This document shows positions 22,922 to 33,973 of a stretch of 64,000 bases of DNA, in pieces. The stretch spans positions 7,858,533 through 7,922,532 of the forward strand of contig NC_048542.1 in NCBI RefSeq assembly GCF_902806685.2, read 5' to 3'. The stretch comes from Maniola hyperantus. Lineage: Eukaryota; Arthropoda; Insecta; Lepidoptera; Nymphalidae. The notes under the pieces were generated by a model. The model worked only from the letters and a program-made list of their open reading frames with translations, ran no database searches and was not told the DNA's origin. A program made the position numbers and the translations under genes. Numbering within the stretch: position 1 is the first letter of the stretch; the number at the start of each line of letters is the position of its first letter.

Positions 22922-23125
22922 TCTTAAATATATAAAATGAAAAGGTGACTGACTGACTGACTGACTGATCTATCAACGCACAGCCCAAACTACTGGGCGG
23001 ATCGGGTTGAAATTTGGCATGCAGATAGCTATCATGACGTAGGCATCCGCTAAGAAAGGATTATTGAAAATTCAACCCCTAAGGGAGTGATATAGGACGC
23101 GGACGAAGTCGCGAGCATAAGCTAG
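22922..23125 (+). mobile_element. Non-autonomous Helitron, family A (first of tandem pair)
   Basis: TCTTAAATATATAAAATG start, GATCTATCAACGCACAGC block, ACCCCTAAGGGAGTGA, hairpin CGCGGACGAAGTCGCG, AGCATAAG and CTAG at 23122-23125. Its last base is followed immediately by the next copy. Confidence 0.8.
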
Positions 23126-23349
23126 TCTAAATATATAAAAGGAAAGGGTGACTGACTGACTGACTGATCTATCAACGCACAGCTCAAACTATTGGACGGA
23201 TCGGGCTGAAATTTGGCATGCAGATAGCTATTATGACGTACCTAGGCATCCGCTAAGAAAGGATTTTTGAAAATTCAACCCCTAAGGAGTTGAAATAGGG
23301 GATTGAAATTTGTGTAATCCACGCGGACAAAGTCGCGAGTATAAGCTAG
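23126..23349 (+). mobile_element. Non-autonomous Helitron, family A (second of tandem pair)
   Basis: Starts TCTAAATATATAAAAGGAAA directly after the CTAG of the first copy and ends CGCGGACAAAGTCGCGAG-TATAAG-CTAG (23346-23349). It is slightly longer than copy 1 in the 3' half. Confidence 0.8.
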
Positions 23350-24907
23350 TTGATTAATATAGCTAGTCGGTAAATAACGTGATAGGTATATTTTTATTCC
23401 GTCATCTCATTAAACTCTGATTGGTCAACTATACACATCTCCGCTACACTTCAGTAGTCAGGCACCCTTAAGCATAGAATATATTATAACAGTAACCAAA
23501 GCCATTAGCCAGGTAACCTATTTTCATATTAAAACCATTAAATTGGTGTCAGGTTTGATATGCATTATGGGTACATTTATTCAAGATGCGTTGCTAAACA
23601 AAAGTTGCGTATCTGCCACATTACTCACTATGCTAATCAATCACCTTCAATTGCATACAAATGCGAACTAGGTACCTACGCTACGTGCCAAAACGTACTG
23701 CATGAACAATAGAGGAGTGTTTATATGTATATTATGTCAAATACATTCAGTTCAGTCAAAAAGAAAAATCATTGACATCATCATCATAATTCTAATACCT
23801 ACTAACCCGTCAAGATAATTACAGAAAGCAATTGGTGGAACTACTTTTAACAAGGTTTAAGTTCCAGTGATCACCTCCCTGCGCCGTCTTGACACGCTGA
23901 AAAAGGCTAGACAGGATATTATCAAACATAGCTAAGAACCATCCAGACTCAATATGCCTTCAAATAAAAAACCACATTCAAAATGGTCAAGCCAGAAGCG
24001 AGTACCAAAGTAATTGCAGACATAGGTGCATTATTATATCTTTGAAATCAGTTATTATTCAGCATTCATAGAAAGAGATCAATGAGTTTGTAAGTGACTA
24101 ATGAATTGGGTTTGTTTTATCAACAAGCTGTGACTCAGATGACAATAGACTACTTTCCCAACCACTTGTTGACAAAGTATCTAGCTAATATACCAGCCTC
24201 AGAACAAGGACTGTTAGAAGTAGCCCTATTGTGACACTTACTGTTAGAGCGAGATAGCTAAATGCATTTAAGCTGTTATTAGAATGTGACAAAATGATTA
24301 TGTTTTGTCCTTATCACCGTGGTCACTTTGTTTGGTTTGCCAAAATGTATTTGGCAAACAACGTGAAGTGGGGTTATGTTGACTCAAGTATTGTAAATAA
24401 ATAATTGATTCGTTTTGTTGTTTTTTGTTTTTGAAGTTATTGTGGGTTGCAGACTGCAGTATACTAGGCTACAATAGCCGAAGCGAACGTAAAATAAACG
24501 GAATAACATTTCACAAGTAAGTACCTCTGCTTGAGCGAGAGAGACTGAGGGGGCCACGCTAGTTGCTTATCTGGACATATCTGTGATACCTACTTATGAC
24601 TGACATCATTCTGTCATGGATTGCACTAATAAAGGTTTCAAGCTGTAATACCTAATATTACCTAAACCAATACCTAAGAATCTACATAATTTATAGAAGC
24701 TGTCAAATCTAAGCAGGAGTAATTTTTTTATTACGTTTATAAAATCCTTATCATAAAAATGATTTAAGACGCTATGGTTACCTAAGTTTCCTTCTCTATG
24801 TGGGTCAGCCAAATCCTAAATAATAAAATTATATTCATTCAGAAATATTTTTCTTGTATGTATATTGTGTGGATTTTATACAGCAACATATTAAATAAGA
24901 ACCTATA
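23350..24907. other. No gene seen
   Basis: AT-rich intergenic DNA. A CATCATCATCAT run at about 23777 marks a possible SINE edge but no body is recognised. Confidence 0.4.
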
Positions 24908-24990
24908 TCATTATCATCTTCATCAACCCCTCTCCGGCTTACTACTGAGCCATAGTCTACCATGCTAAGTGCGGATTAGCACTTCTGGAT
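24908..24990 (-). repeat. SINE S2 fragment
   Basis: CATCATCAACCCCTCTCCGG, CTTACTACTGAGCCATAGTC and GTGCGGATTAGCAC match the distal part of the S2 copy at 1733-1990. Confidence 0.5.
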
Positions 24991-25094
24991 AAAGTAGCTT
25001 TGTAATAGTAAAAGAATGATTAAAATCAGTTCAGTTATTTCAGAGTTTATTATATATATTACAAACAAACAAATCTTTCCGCTTTATAATATTA

Positions 25095-25305
25095 CCAGCT
25101 GATGCCCGCGCCTTTATCCGCGTGGAATTAGGTTTTTAAAAATCCCGTGGGAACTCTTTGATTTTCTGGGATTAAAAGTAGCCTATGTCACTCTCCAGGT
25201 CTTCATCTATACCCATGCAAAAAACACGTCAATCCGTTGCACCGTTGCGACATGATTGAAGGACAAACTTACAAACAAACACACTTTCGCATTTATAATA
25301 AGGGT
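25095..25305 (-). mobile_element. Helitron, family B
   Basis: Complement starts near CCTTATTATAAATGCGAAAG, includes TTGCAACGGTGCAACGG-like text and ends with CCACGCGGATAAAGGCGCGG-GCATCAG and a mutated CTGG. The whole body is present. Confidence 0.7.
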
Positions 25306-25928
25306 AAGTATATAGTATATAGTAAGTATATATGATATGTGATTCAGGATACAGTAGAAGTTGGTATAAAGAAAACAAAAAAGATAATAGCTATGCAGCC
25401 TTTGGTTTATCTTTAAGCCTCAGCCATCAGCTGAGCCTGCATCAGCCTTTGCATTACTTTGAGTCCTCACCACCCCACTATGACTAAGTAAATAAAACTG
25501 AATTTGAGTTATTATTGTACAAACGCTACACCTCAGTGCCACTCCACTCCTCAGAAGTGTGATGTGTGTGCCTAAGTCTGTTATTGTATTTAAGTATATT
25601 TTTAAAAATAATCCACAGATTATTATAGTTTATTACTATTACAATATCAGTTATATAGTTTTATCTGATAAAGTTTATAGTTAATGCCATTAATATTTAT
25701 TGTAGAGAAAACCCATTCTTATGATATTACAGCAAGACTACAGTGGATTTCATTTATAATGCCTTTGTTTATTAAGGCTTTCCCTTAATAGCGATGTATA
25801 TGTCCCTAGATTTTTGAATACAAGTTCAGGCAAAATTTACATTGATTATAGCAACTTGGATATATAGTGGCCAAAAAGGATTAGTTATAGTTTACTTTTC
25901 CTTAGTTTACTTAGTAAACAAGTAGGTA

Positions 25929-26517
25929 CAGTGAAAACTTGATTAACCGGACTAATTGTTGTCGTTAGGGATTTGGATAATCGAATGTATGAAGAAAAGG
26001 AGAAGGGTTTGGTGCATATGTAGTTCACTATCTTATTTGCAGGTGTACACCAAAATTGATTCGGTATTCTTCTTAATATCACTTATTGTGGATACGCCAT
26101 ACTTATCAGCTCGCCTTTTTTAGGGTTCCGTACCTCAAATGAAAAAAGTAACCCTTGATAGCCAGGTCTTATAATACAAGTAAAGGAAAAAATCCGAAAA
26201 CCGTGAATTTGTGGTTACATCATTTAAAAAAAAATGTGTTTGTGAACAAATAATTAGTATTTTCAATTTTCAAAGTTAGATAACTGTACTAAGTGGAAAA
26301 TCATATGAAAGGGCTTTCCCTGTACATTTTAAAACAGATTTTTATTTATTTTTATGCATAATAGTTTTTGATTTATCATACAAATAGCAGAAAAATGCCC
26401 GAGTACAGAACCCTCGATGCGCGAGTCTGACTCACACTTGGCCGAACAATTTTCGGTTGGTAGTCTGGATAATCGCGAATCCGTATAACTGAGGGCCGGA
26501 TAATCGAGTTTCTACTG
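25929..26517. mobile_element. Pogo/Tigger-like element with TA target duplication
   Basis: CAGTGAAAACTTGATTAACC-GGA on the left is inverted as CCGGATAATCGAGTTTCTACTG on the right, flanked on both sides by TA (25927-25928, 26518-26519). CAGT..GATTAACCGGA ends with TA duplication are those of pogo/Tigger elements. Second-order GGATAATCG blocks lie just inside both ends. It is split by an R1 insertion and no transposase is seen. Confidence 0.7.
26118..26446 (+). repeat. Dispersed repeat R1, nested in the pogo-like element
   Basis: GGGTTCCGTACCTCAAATGA at the start, AAAATCCGAAAACCGTGAAT, TATGAAAGGGCTTTCCCTGT, then ACAGAACCCTCGATGCGCGA and TCACACTTGGCCGA at the end. Confidence 0.7.
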
Positions 26518-26774
26518 TACTTGCTGAAATGTGTAAGAAATATTTATTATTATTATTAAGAAGCACACTATAATAATAATAATAAATATTTTTTTATTCA
26601 AATAAACTTTCATAAGTGCTTTCGAATCAATTATAACATTGTGTTATCAATCAATAATCGTCGGATGCATCTTCCACTGGTTCGGAATGCCTTTCCTACC
26701 GAGCAGAACCAGCAAGAAACTCGGCGGTTGCTCTTTTTAAATTTTAAATATTTGATATAAATTTAAAAAGAAGC

Positions 26775-26836
26775 TTTCATTGTTTTTGCTTTTCTTGCAA
26801 AAATAAAATTTTGCAAGAGAAGCAAAAACAATGAAA
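26775..26836. repeat. 28-bp stem hairpin
   Basis: TTTCATTGTTTTTGCTTTTC.. (26775-26802) pairs with 26809-26836 along its full length with one T-G (wobble) position and a 6-nt loop. It forms the left edge of the M7 repeat below, so a transposon origin is the simpler reading than a microRNA. Confidence 0.65.
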
Positions 26837-27073
26837 ACCTGTTAAAATTTTAGCATTATGATTGTATTATAAACTTTGGACTTGGTTTTAGCACAGTTTT
26901 ATGCTACTAGGGTTGAAAATTAGTTCTTTAGACTCAAGTTTAGCACAGTTTATGTTGTTTTACTTGAAAATTAGTACAGGTATTCAAAGGGACAAAATGT
27001 TTGGATTTAAGAAAAAAAAAAGTATTTTGATCACAAGTGTACTTAATTGTGCCATTTTGTTCGCCAGATCGTC
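26786..27073. mobile_element. MITE-like family M7, copy 1
   Basis: Shares AATAAAATTTTGCAAGAGAA-GCAAAAA and the end TTTTGATCACAAGTGTACTT-AATTGTGCC-ATTTTGTTCGCCAG with 53137-53330. The left end CTGGCAAAC seen in the other copy is missing. Confidence 0.5.
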
Positions 27074-28032
27074 GACTTATATGAACTGATAGTAATTGAC
27101 CTAGCATTGGGTCAGACAGTTGATGCCAATGAGTGGCAGGCAAGAAATTGTACATGTACTTACTTAAAAATTTAGTGAAAATGCGAACAAAGAACTACCA
27201 ACAAAATCTATGAACAGAGTGCCTGCTGGCAGCTTAGAAGATTTTGTAACAATTTCCAATAATATTCGTCCGACCTTTAATAGAATAAAAATGTGATCAG
27301 AGGCGGCTGGTTGTTTAGATGCGTCAAATAAAATTCGATACCTATCATCTGATAAATTAAACATCACCAAGGTAGTGGTATATTTGCAGAGTAAAAATCA
27401 AATATAAATTACTAAAAAGATCAACTAGTAGGCTAGCATGCGATATTCAATTGAACTTGTTTGACGGTTGTTGTAACGTGTGAAACGAACAGCTGTGAGA
27501 CACGACCGGCAGCCCGGCGCCAGCCTGAGCCACGCCACGAAAAAATACCTGATATAGTCAAATAGGTTACGACTTGTAGGTATTGACATTTATAACTTGT
27601 CTGCAAATACAAATGAATTTTCACTTACGTGTAATCACCGGTATCATCCAACAACAGGCATCATTACAACCCAAAGAAGATCCTCACTGCTTAAATAATA
27701 ATCACAATTCAACACTGAACATTTTTTATACCTTTCAACGAAATATTGCACATACGACTTTAATACCATCGATAACTCATAACAGATTGCACGAAAACAC
27801 ATACACAAAAATGTTCGTAACGTTATTATCACAAAACAAACGGCATTGAATCCAACAAACGCATATTACTTTTCTACTCGTCCTTGCGTTCACATAAATT
27901 GGCAGCCATCTTGCGTTCATGCGAATTCAAAAATGTTACCATAAACAATGTTAAAATTTCCAATACGGTATGTTACACCAAGCAAGAAAAAATATTTATA
28001 TTATTTTAATAAGGATTCAAACCTCTAATTAA
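27074..28032. other. No gene seen
   Basis: AT-rich; an 88-codon plus frame at 27583-27849 has no recognisable feature. Confidence 0.4.
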
Positions 28033-28270
28033 TCAGTACCCTTATTATAAATGCGAAAGTGTGTTTGTTTGTTGGTTTGTTGATTTGTCCTTCAATCACG
28101 TCGCAACGGTGAAACGGATTGACGTGATTTTTTGCATGGGTAGGGACCTATAGATAAAGACCTGGATAGTGACATGACATAGGCTACTTTTTATCCCCGA
28201 AAATCAAAGAGTTCCCACGGGATTTTTAAAAACCTAATTCCACGCGGATGAAGTCGTGGGCATCAGCTAG
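28033..28270 (+). mobile_element. Non-autonomous Helitron, family B, complete
   Basis: TCAGTACCCTTATTATAAAT start, AATCACGTCGCAACGGTG, AAAGACCTGGATAGTGAC, GGCTACTTTTTATCCCCGAA, CGCGGATGAAGTCGTGGGCA-TCAG and CTAG at 28267-28270. Confidence 0.75.
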
Positions 28271-29367
28271 TTACGAATAAGGGCTTCACTCATGAGCCCT
28301 GATGTATGACCATCTACATAGTTATAGGTATTGGATGGTGGTCTACTATTAAATTGGTTGCGGAAAAAAATGGTGGCACCACTTCATTCTGTTTTCAGCC
28401 AGACTTTCCCGATGGAAGAGGTCAATATTGCATTTGGTAATATGCCATATTTTTTGCACATCTTTATATTGTCTTTAAGCAACTTTCCGGTCTATTTCTG
28501 CTTTCTGTCTTTAAGCTCTGCATTAACGATACACTTGACTAGCCTTCAGTAGGACATTCTCACAATGTGCCTGCACTGCACTACTGCAATTATTGTCGCC
28601 GAATAACAATTGGTATGCCTTCATGCCACTAACTTTGGCTCACCGTAACACGTCTGTGCTTTTTATACGCGACCGGAGACTCATTGATTTTGAGTAAATC
28701 ATGCATACATACATTAATATACATAACCTCGGGTCGAATACATAACCTCCTTTTTGAAGTTGGTTAAAAAAGTAATTAATGTGAATATAATTGAAAAATA
28801 TTACCCATGAAGATGGAAGAAATTGTAAATGACAACACCGAAAGTATACAGTAGTACTAAAATCATAGAACAATAGGTACTTTTATCTCAAAAGGTTAAA
28901 AGGACAGGGATCCGAAGTGAAACTTAGTGAAACCAGAGTAAAACATGCACTTCTCTGCAACTTGCCGATGAAAATACACGATTTAGATGGGGAGATTTTA
29001 GTTTTACCTTCCAAGTTCCATTCCAATACTTACTGTGCGACCATTTAGAGTCGAAATTAAATATTTTGGAACTAAAATGTATTATATAGCAACCCAAAAT
29101 TAATGTCAGTGCTGCCAAAGTAAAAAAAATATTTTGTTGAATTAGATGAGTTTTATATTTGTGCGAAAAATACCAAATAACAGCCACATTACCAACAGGA
29201 CGATTCTCAAAAGTTCTTGTGAAGAGAATTACAAAGTTTTAATCGATTTTTGGTCAAATATCGAGCTCATCAACTATTGACCATATTTGAAGACACAAAG
29301 TGTGTATTTCCAGTATTTAGCCCTTTTAATGCTACATGCGAATTAAATACGACTACCTATATATTAT
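28271..29367. other. No gene seen
   Basis: Only short frames. A piece reading CCTCCTTTTTGAAGTTGG-TTAAAAA at about 28747 is an R2 end in minus orientation. Confidence 0.4.
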
Positions 29368-29551
29368 TAGGGTTCCGTACCTCAAAAGGAAAAACGGAAC
29401 CCTTATAGGATCACTTTGTTGTCTGTCTGTCTGTCTGTCGGTCTGTCAACAAACCTACAGGGTACTTCCCGTTGATCTAGAATCATGAAAATTAGCAGGG
29501 ACGTAGATCTTATAGATAGGGGGGGAAATCTGAAATCCAGGCATCATCTAG
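29368..29551 (+). repeat. Chimera of R1 5' end and Helitron 3' terminus
   Basis: Starts as R1 (GGGTTCCGTACCTCAAAAGG, TATAGGATCACTTTGTTGTC, TGTCTGTC run, ACTTCCCGTTGATCTAGAAT), then passes into AAATCCAGGCATCAT-CTAG, the end of a Helitron without its hairpin. Confidence 0.55.
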
Positions 29552-30483
29552 TATGTAATAAGAATTTCCTTTGACAATCCTATATCGAGATTTCAAGATT
29601 CAAAAATAGTTTAAAAGGTTTTAAACCAAAAGGTTTGCCACCTTTTCAAAACATTTTTAGTTTCAAAAGTCTATTCCAAATCTCGATATCTGGCGTTTTA
29701 TATTATATATTATAATATACACTGTATATTATAATTATACACTTACGATGTAGGCTTCTCCAGTGTTTTTAATAATTTAAAAAATATCAAAATAAATATC
29801 AATATTGTTTTGGATGCAGTACATGGTGTTACAATAACGAAAGTGGCGCCCTCATTTAGTTTACTTTTTTCGGTCGATCTATAGCAAATACCTACTTATC
29901 GCTATCCCAATTCGCCTAGCGAGCGAGAGTGAGAGATTGGACCACTATGTGGTCCGAGCTCATGCTCTATTGTCCGTTCATATCTTGGATGAATGTATAC
30001 TATCTCCATGGTTCATATCTACTTAACGTGACGCGTGAAAATATATTGGCACATTGCTTTGTTTGCTTTATTAGGCTTTATTCCTCAGCAGTTAGGGCTT
30101 ATTAATGTGTGATTCGCAATGGTGCCAAATATGCGCACTGCACCTCTTTTCGTCGATATTGTTAAAAAATTCACGCTCGCTTCGCTCGCGCTTTCTGAGT
30201 TTTAAGCACCTAGATTTCACTTATTTTCCGAGATACCTATTTTTATATTTAAATCTATATTTATTAGGTAATACCTAAATAAAATTGAAGAAGTGTCTGT
30301 CTGTAATTTCGAAATAACTACCGCATATTGGTCATTTATGGTTACTTGAACTGTACCATAGCTTAATCACACGTTTTTAAAATTTTTGTCTGTCTGTCTG
30401 TCTGTTTGAAGGGGCTAATCTTCGGAACGGCTGAACCTATTTTGACGGGACTTTTACAGACAAGTAGAGGATTAACAAAGGAT
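29552..30483. other. No gene seen
   Basis: AT-rich with a TATATTATAATATA palindromic patch near 29700-29745 and a short (TGTC)n run at about 30388. Confidence 0.4.
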
Positions 30484-30720
30484 ACTTTTTTAACCGACTT
30501 TAAAAAAAGGAGGAGTTGTGTCTTTCTACCTATGTACAACGAAATCTTCGAGATTACTGAACCAATTTGCGTACCTACCTAACTAGTTTCTTTTTTAATT
30601 GTTAAAGAAGCCATGCGACAGTTCCATAAAAAATTGGATTCCAACTCCTCAATCCTGATGCTACACGGGACCTGAACACCTAAACTGATGGGATTTAGAA
30701 ACTGCTGCTTATGAATTGAC
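30484..30720 (+). repeat. R2 repeat, variant
   Basis: TTTTTAACCGACTTTAAAAA-AAGGAGGAG start and a later CCAACTCCTCAATCCTGATG block match the R2 layout. Confidence 0.5.
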
Positions 30721-30847
30721 ATTGGAGGTAGGTACCTACTAAGTAAAGACTTTTTGAACACGAGGACTCAACTCCTCAGCACTGATGCTGTAAGGAATTG
30801 CGTTCTTAAATTGTGGTGATCTCATGGGATTTTTAAAGAACCTTGCG

Positions 30848-30885
30848 TTTAAATCACGGAACAGAAAAATGTTCCGTGGTTTAAA
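30848..30885. repeat. 16-bp hairpin
   Basis: TTTAAATCACGGAACA is inverted 6 nt later as TGTTCCGTGGTTTAAA, one wobble-compatible difference. Function unknown. Confidence 0.6.
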
Positions 30886-30904
30886 TGTTTCACGAAATTT
30901 GGTA

Positions 30905-31035
30905 GGTAGTTACCTACTAAGATACCTTGCATCCCGGACGAGGACGGGCTACTGCGGATAGGCTACTTTTTGTCCTGGAAAGTCAAAGTTCCCACGGGAT
31001 TTTCGAAAACCTAAATTCACGCGGGCATCAGCTAG
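30905..31035 (+). mobile_element. Helitron 3' fragment
   Basis: CTTGCATCCCGGACGAGG, AAGTTCCCACGGGATTTTCG, AACCTAAATTCACGCGGGCA-TCAG and CTAG (31032-31035). The terminal hairpin is shortened. Confidence 0.6.
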
Positions 31036-31087
31036 TAATAAATAATTTCGCGTGCGCGTCGAGATATGACGTGTGCTTGTGATTATG

Positions 31088-31243
31088 TATAGTACGCGAC
31101 AGGTCCAGATAGCAATCGGGGTATGAGGCGGGGGGAAGCCCCGCACGTCACCTGCGCTATCCCGCACCGGATTAGCACGAGGGCTGTACAGGTGTGCGGG
31201 GCGTCCCCACCCCAATAGCTATCTCGACCCGTCGTGTACTATA
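31088..31243. mobile_element. MITE family M2, full-length
   Basis: TATAGTACGCGACAGGTCCA at left and CCCGTCGTGTACTATA at right; inward AGCAATCGGGGTATGAGGCG; GC-rich centre. It is the best-preserved copy here. Confidence 0.7.
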
Positions 31244-31250
31244 GGTCCTT

Positions 31251-31745
31251 TTAGTGGTACCTATATATAGGAGAAAATAATGCAGACTTTCGCACCCCGG
31301 CGCCGAATATGCTTATGCCGGCCCTGATGGTGGCGTTTTCGTATAAGCACTTCAGCGCTTGGATATACCGGTATGCGATCCGGAATATCTGTAAAGACCG
31401 AATCGAAGGATTTCTTCTCATAATCCACAAACGCCAAGCAAAGTGGCCGATTAAATACTCTTCAGTCTTCTGTATAACCTGCCGCAGCGTGTGGATGTGA
31501 TCTATGGTACTGAAGCCTTTTCGAAATCCATCTTGTTCGGGAGGCTGGAAGTCGTAAAACCTACGAGCTAGACGATTCGTAATGACTCTCGAAAACAACT
31601 TATAGGTCACATGACTCAGCAGAGAGATGGGTCTATAATTCTTCTGCAGGGTATTATCACCCATTTTGAAGAACAGCACCACCACGCTCCTGTGCCATGC
31701 CTCTGGCTTCAGAGTCAGTGGTTTTGAAATAAAACAGTCATAGAA
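31251..31745 (-). pseudogene. RTE-type LINE reverse transcriptase fragment
   Basis: The frame on the minus strand contains reverse-transcriptase blocks in order: KPEAWHRSVVVLFFKMGD, KNYRPISLLSH, LFSRVITNRLARR, GFRKGFSTIDHIHTLRQVIQ. After about 31440 the frame shifts by one and the next block (LCLAFVDYEK, with the first catalytic Asp) is in another frame. The F/YADD block is missing, and the fragment ends next to the M2 MITE at 31088-31243. This fits the endonuclease/reverse-transcriptase polyprotein of RTE-clade non-LTR elements common in Lepidoptera. It is a dead 5'- and 3'-truncated copy. The 3' tails at 37856-38131 and 62025-62115 are probably from the same family. Confidence 0.8.
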
Positions 31746-32143
31746 GTTATTCTAAATTTTTATTTTTATGTATTTTTATTAGCATTTAACATTAATAACT
31801 TAGAGACCACAGGTCTTACAATTACTTTAACTTAGATAATTAAAAGTGATAATTGAAATTATCAATAAGAAAAAAATGCAACTTTTACTTAGGTATAACA
31901 AAACTAATGTACCTACCTATAACAAACAAATAATATTTGGTAATATTTCTACTATCATTTTAATAAAAATGAAGACGCTTGCGGTGTAAGTAATAAAATC
32001 GTTATTTTTGTACCTACCTTTAGAACAAAGGAAAGTGACCTAAATCCTAAAAATTAGATTGAATTGACAAATGAATATAAAACCAGCCATTATGTGAATA
32101 TGGAGCACACTAAACAAGTAGGTAGACCATTTTTATTTTTATA
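31746..32143. other. No gene seen
   Basis: Very AT-rich, nothing recognised. Confidence 0.45.
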
Positions 32144-32621
32144 CTAGCTGATTCCTGCGACTTCGTCCGCGTGGATTTACGTTTTTTAAAATCCCGTGGG
32201 AACTCTTTGATTTTTCGGGATTGTTGTCGTTGCTTGGTACCTACAATACCTAACAAAAAAAGAATGAATGAAATCGGACTACGCGTTAATGAACTACAAC
32301 TCAGTATACATTTTAACTTTCGTCACCTCTCCTACGGGAACCATGCTGAATTTCGGGATAAAAAGTATCCTATATTCTTCCTCATAGTATGACCTCAAAT
32401 CGTACCAAGTTTCATTGGAATCCATTCAGTAGTTTCAGCGTGATGCGCGGCCGTGATACAGACAGACAGACAGACAGACAGATAGACAGACAGACAGACA
32501 AAAATGAAAAAAATTACAGTTTTGGGTTCAGTATCGATTATAGAGTGCCCTCGAAAAAAAAATTTCAAAATATCTTCAATGTACAGAATTTGACCTGTTA
32601 CAGTTTTATTATAAGTATTGA
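32144..32621 (-). mobile_element. Helitron, family E, with nested insertion
   Basis: On the minus strand: start TCAATACTTATAATAAAACT, a (GTCT)n run, ATCACGCTGAAACTACTGAA, and end CGCGGACGAAGTCGCAGGAA-TCAG-CTAG (32144-32147). At 32222-32352 a GTTGCTTGGTACCTAC-type segment interrupts the body. Confidence 0.7.
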
Positions 32622-33873
32622 TAAATATTTATTTTCACTCTAACAAAAAACTTGTATTAAGTAGATTTACAGCAGGTCACATTCCTTTGAATGATAAATC
32701 GGTAGATAGGTACCTACTACTACACATTCTATTATTGTTTATCACAAAAATATTTCTAAGTTAGAAAATTGATTAGCACCTTCTAAAACGAAGGGTAATG
32801 TCCTTAACGCTAAATAAGTACTTTTTGTTAATTTATGCTTTTAAGTTAATCATATTCGGTAAATCACCTACCCAAAAAGCTCTTAGGAGCTAAGAAGTAA
32901 GTAAGTTTCGAATTATAATTATTTTTAATACATTAGGAATGAGATTTGACTTACAAGTCCAACTGCATTCCCTAAGACAATAATTATTATTAAAAAATGC
33001 ACATTTAGATATGATTCATACAATCGTGGTAATCATGGTCTGGCCTCTGATCATGATCCATGCTCAATGGCTTATCCAAAACACTGAAGTTCAATCTTCT
33101 ACTTTCGCGAAAAAATGGTTATTTCCAGGACTTATCATTCTCAATGTTGCAATAATAATTGGCATTTAAGGCTTTAGCCTGAAATGCCAGTTAAAATATT
33201 TACGGCCTGTTTCAAAACCGCCAAATAAAGTTTATTTGACAAATAAATTTGACTTGGCCAATACAAAAACAGCCAAAACGTCGTTATTCGTCAGGTAAAG
33301 TTAATGAATTAAAAAAACAGACCCTTTTACAGACAGACGGTACAGCTCTTGCAATTCACGAAGGCGAGTGAACGTTACTTGTGGTTAGGTCGTATACATG
33401 GGCATTGCGTAAGTGTGCGTGCATGTCGGACCAATCAGCCGCGAGCAAGCCAAGCGCTCGCAAACGCACACATTTAGTGTACCTTACTTATACAGATACA
33501 ACTTAAACAAAAGCATGAGCCACTCGCCATCGTGAAATGCAAGAACTATACCTAGTGGTAAAATTATTCATTAATTTTAATGTGGAATCACATTTACTTC
33601 GAGACTCAAAGAGAACAAACCAATAACCATGATCAGGATCAGCACAATAGCTTGAAACAAACTTAAAAACGTCAAAGTTCTGACTAGACAATCACACACG
33701 CACACATTTAAGGCCACTTTTCAGTCTCGAGCCTTCTCAAATCACACTGAAGTTTCGTCAACTTTTGGCTCACGCGTCAAAACATGAATTTGCGTCCGAA
33801 GAACGCGATGGCTTCTTCAATCCATTTTCATTTAATATCAATTGGATACACAATCGCATAGATGTCTGATGCG
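32622..33873. other. Downstream flank of the FERM-RING gene
   Basis: No exon seen. The first part of the 3' UTR of the minus-strand gene must lie just left of 33874. A candidate AATAAA on the minus strand is at 33231-33236, within the palindrome-like CAAATAAAGTTTATTTG (33222-33238), which also offers AATAAA on the plus strand. Confidence 0.35.
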
Positions 33874-33973
33874 TTATTTAATTATAACTCCGGGACTTCT
33901 TTGATATTCCACAGGAAGGAATATATGCATCAACTTGTCTATCTCGCCGCGACACAGCGGGCAGCGTTCGCAT
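33874..33973 (-). CDS. Dnr1: FERM-RING gene, exon f (end of RING, stop)
   Basis: Acceptor TTTTTGTTTCAG; completes an Arg codon, then CERCPLCRGEIDK finishes the RING and HIFLPVEYQRSPGVIIK is the short tail before TAA (33874-33876). Human MYLIP has a tail of similar length (HVYLP..). Confidence 0.92.

Noticed and set aside
22688..22935. Overlapping frames on both strands with similar peptides
   Set aside because: The similarity arises because the foldback element reads alike on both strands.
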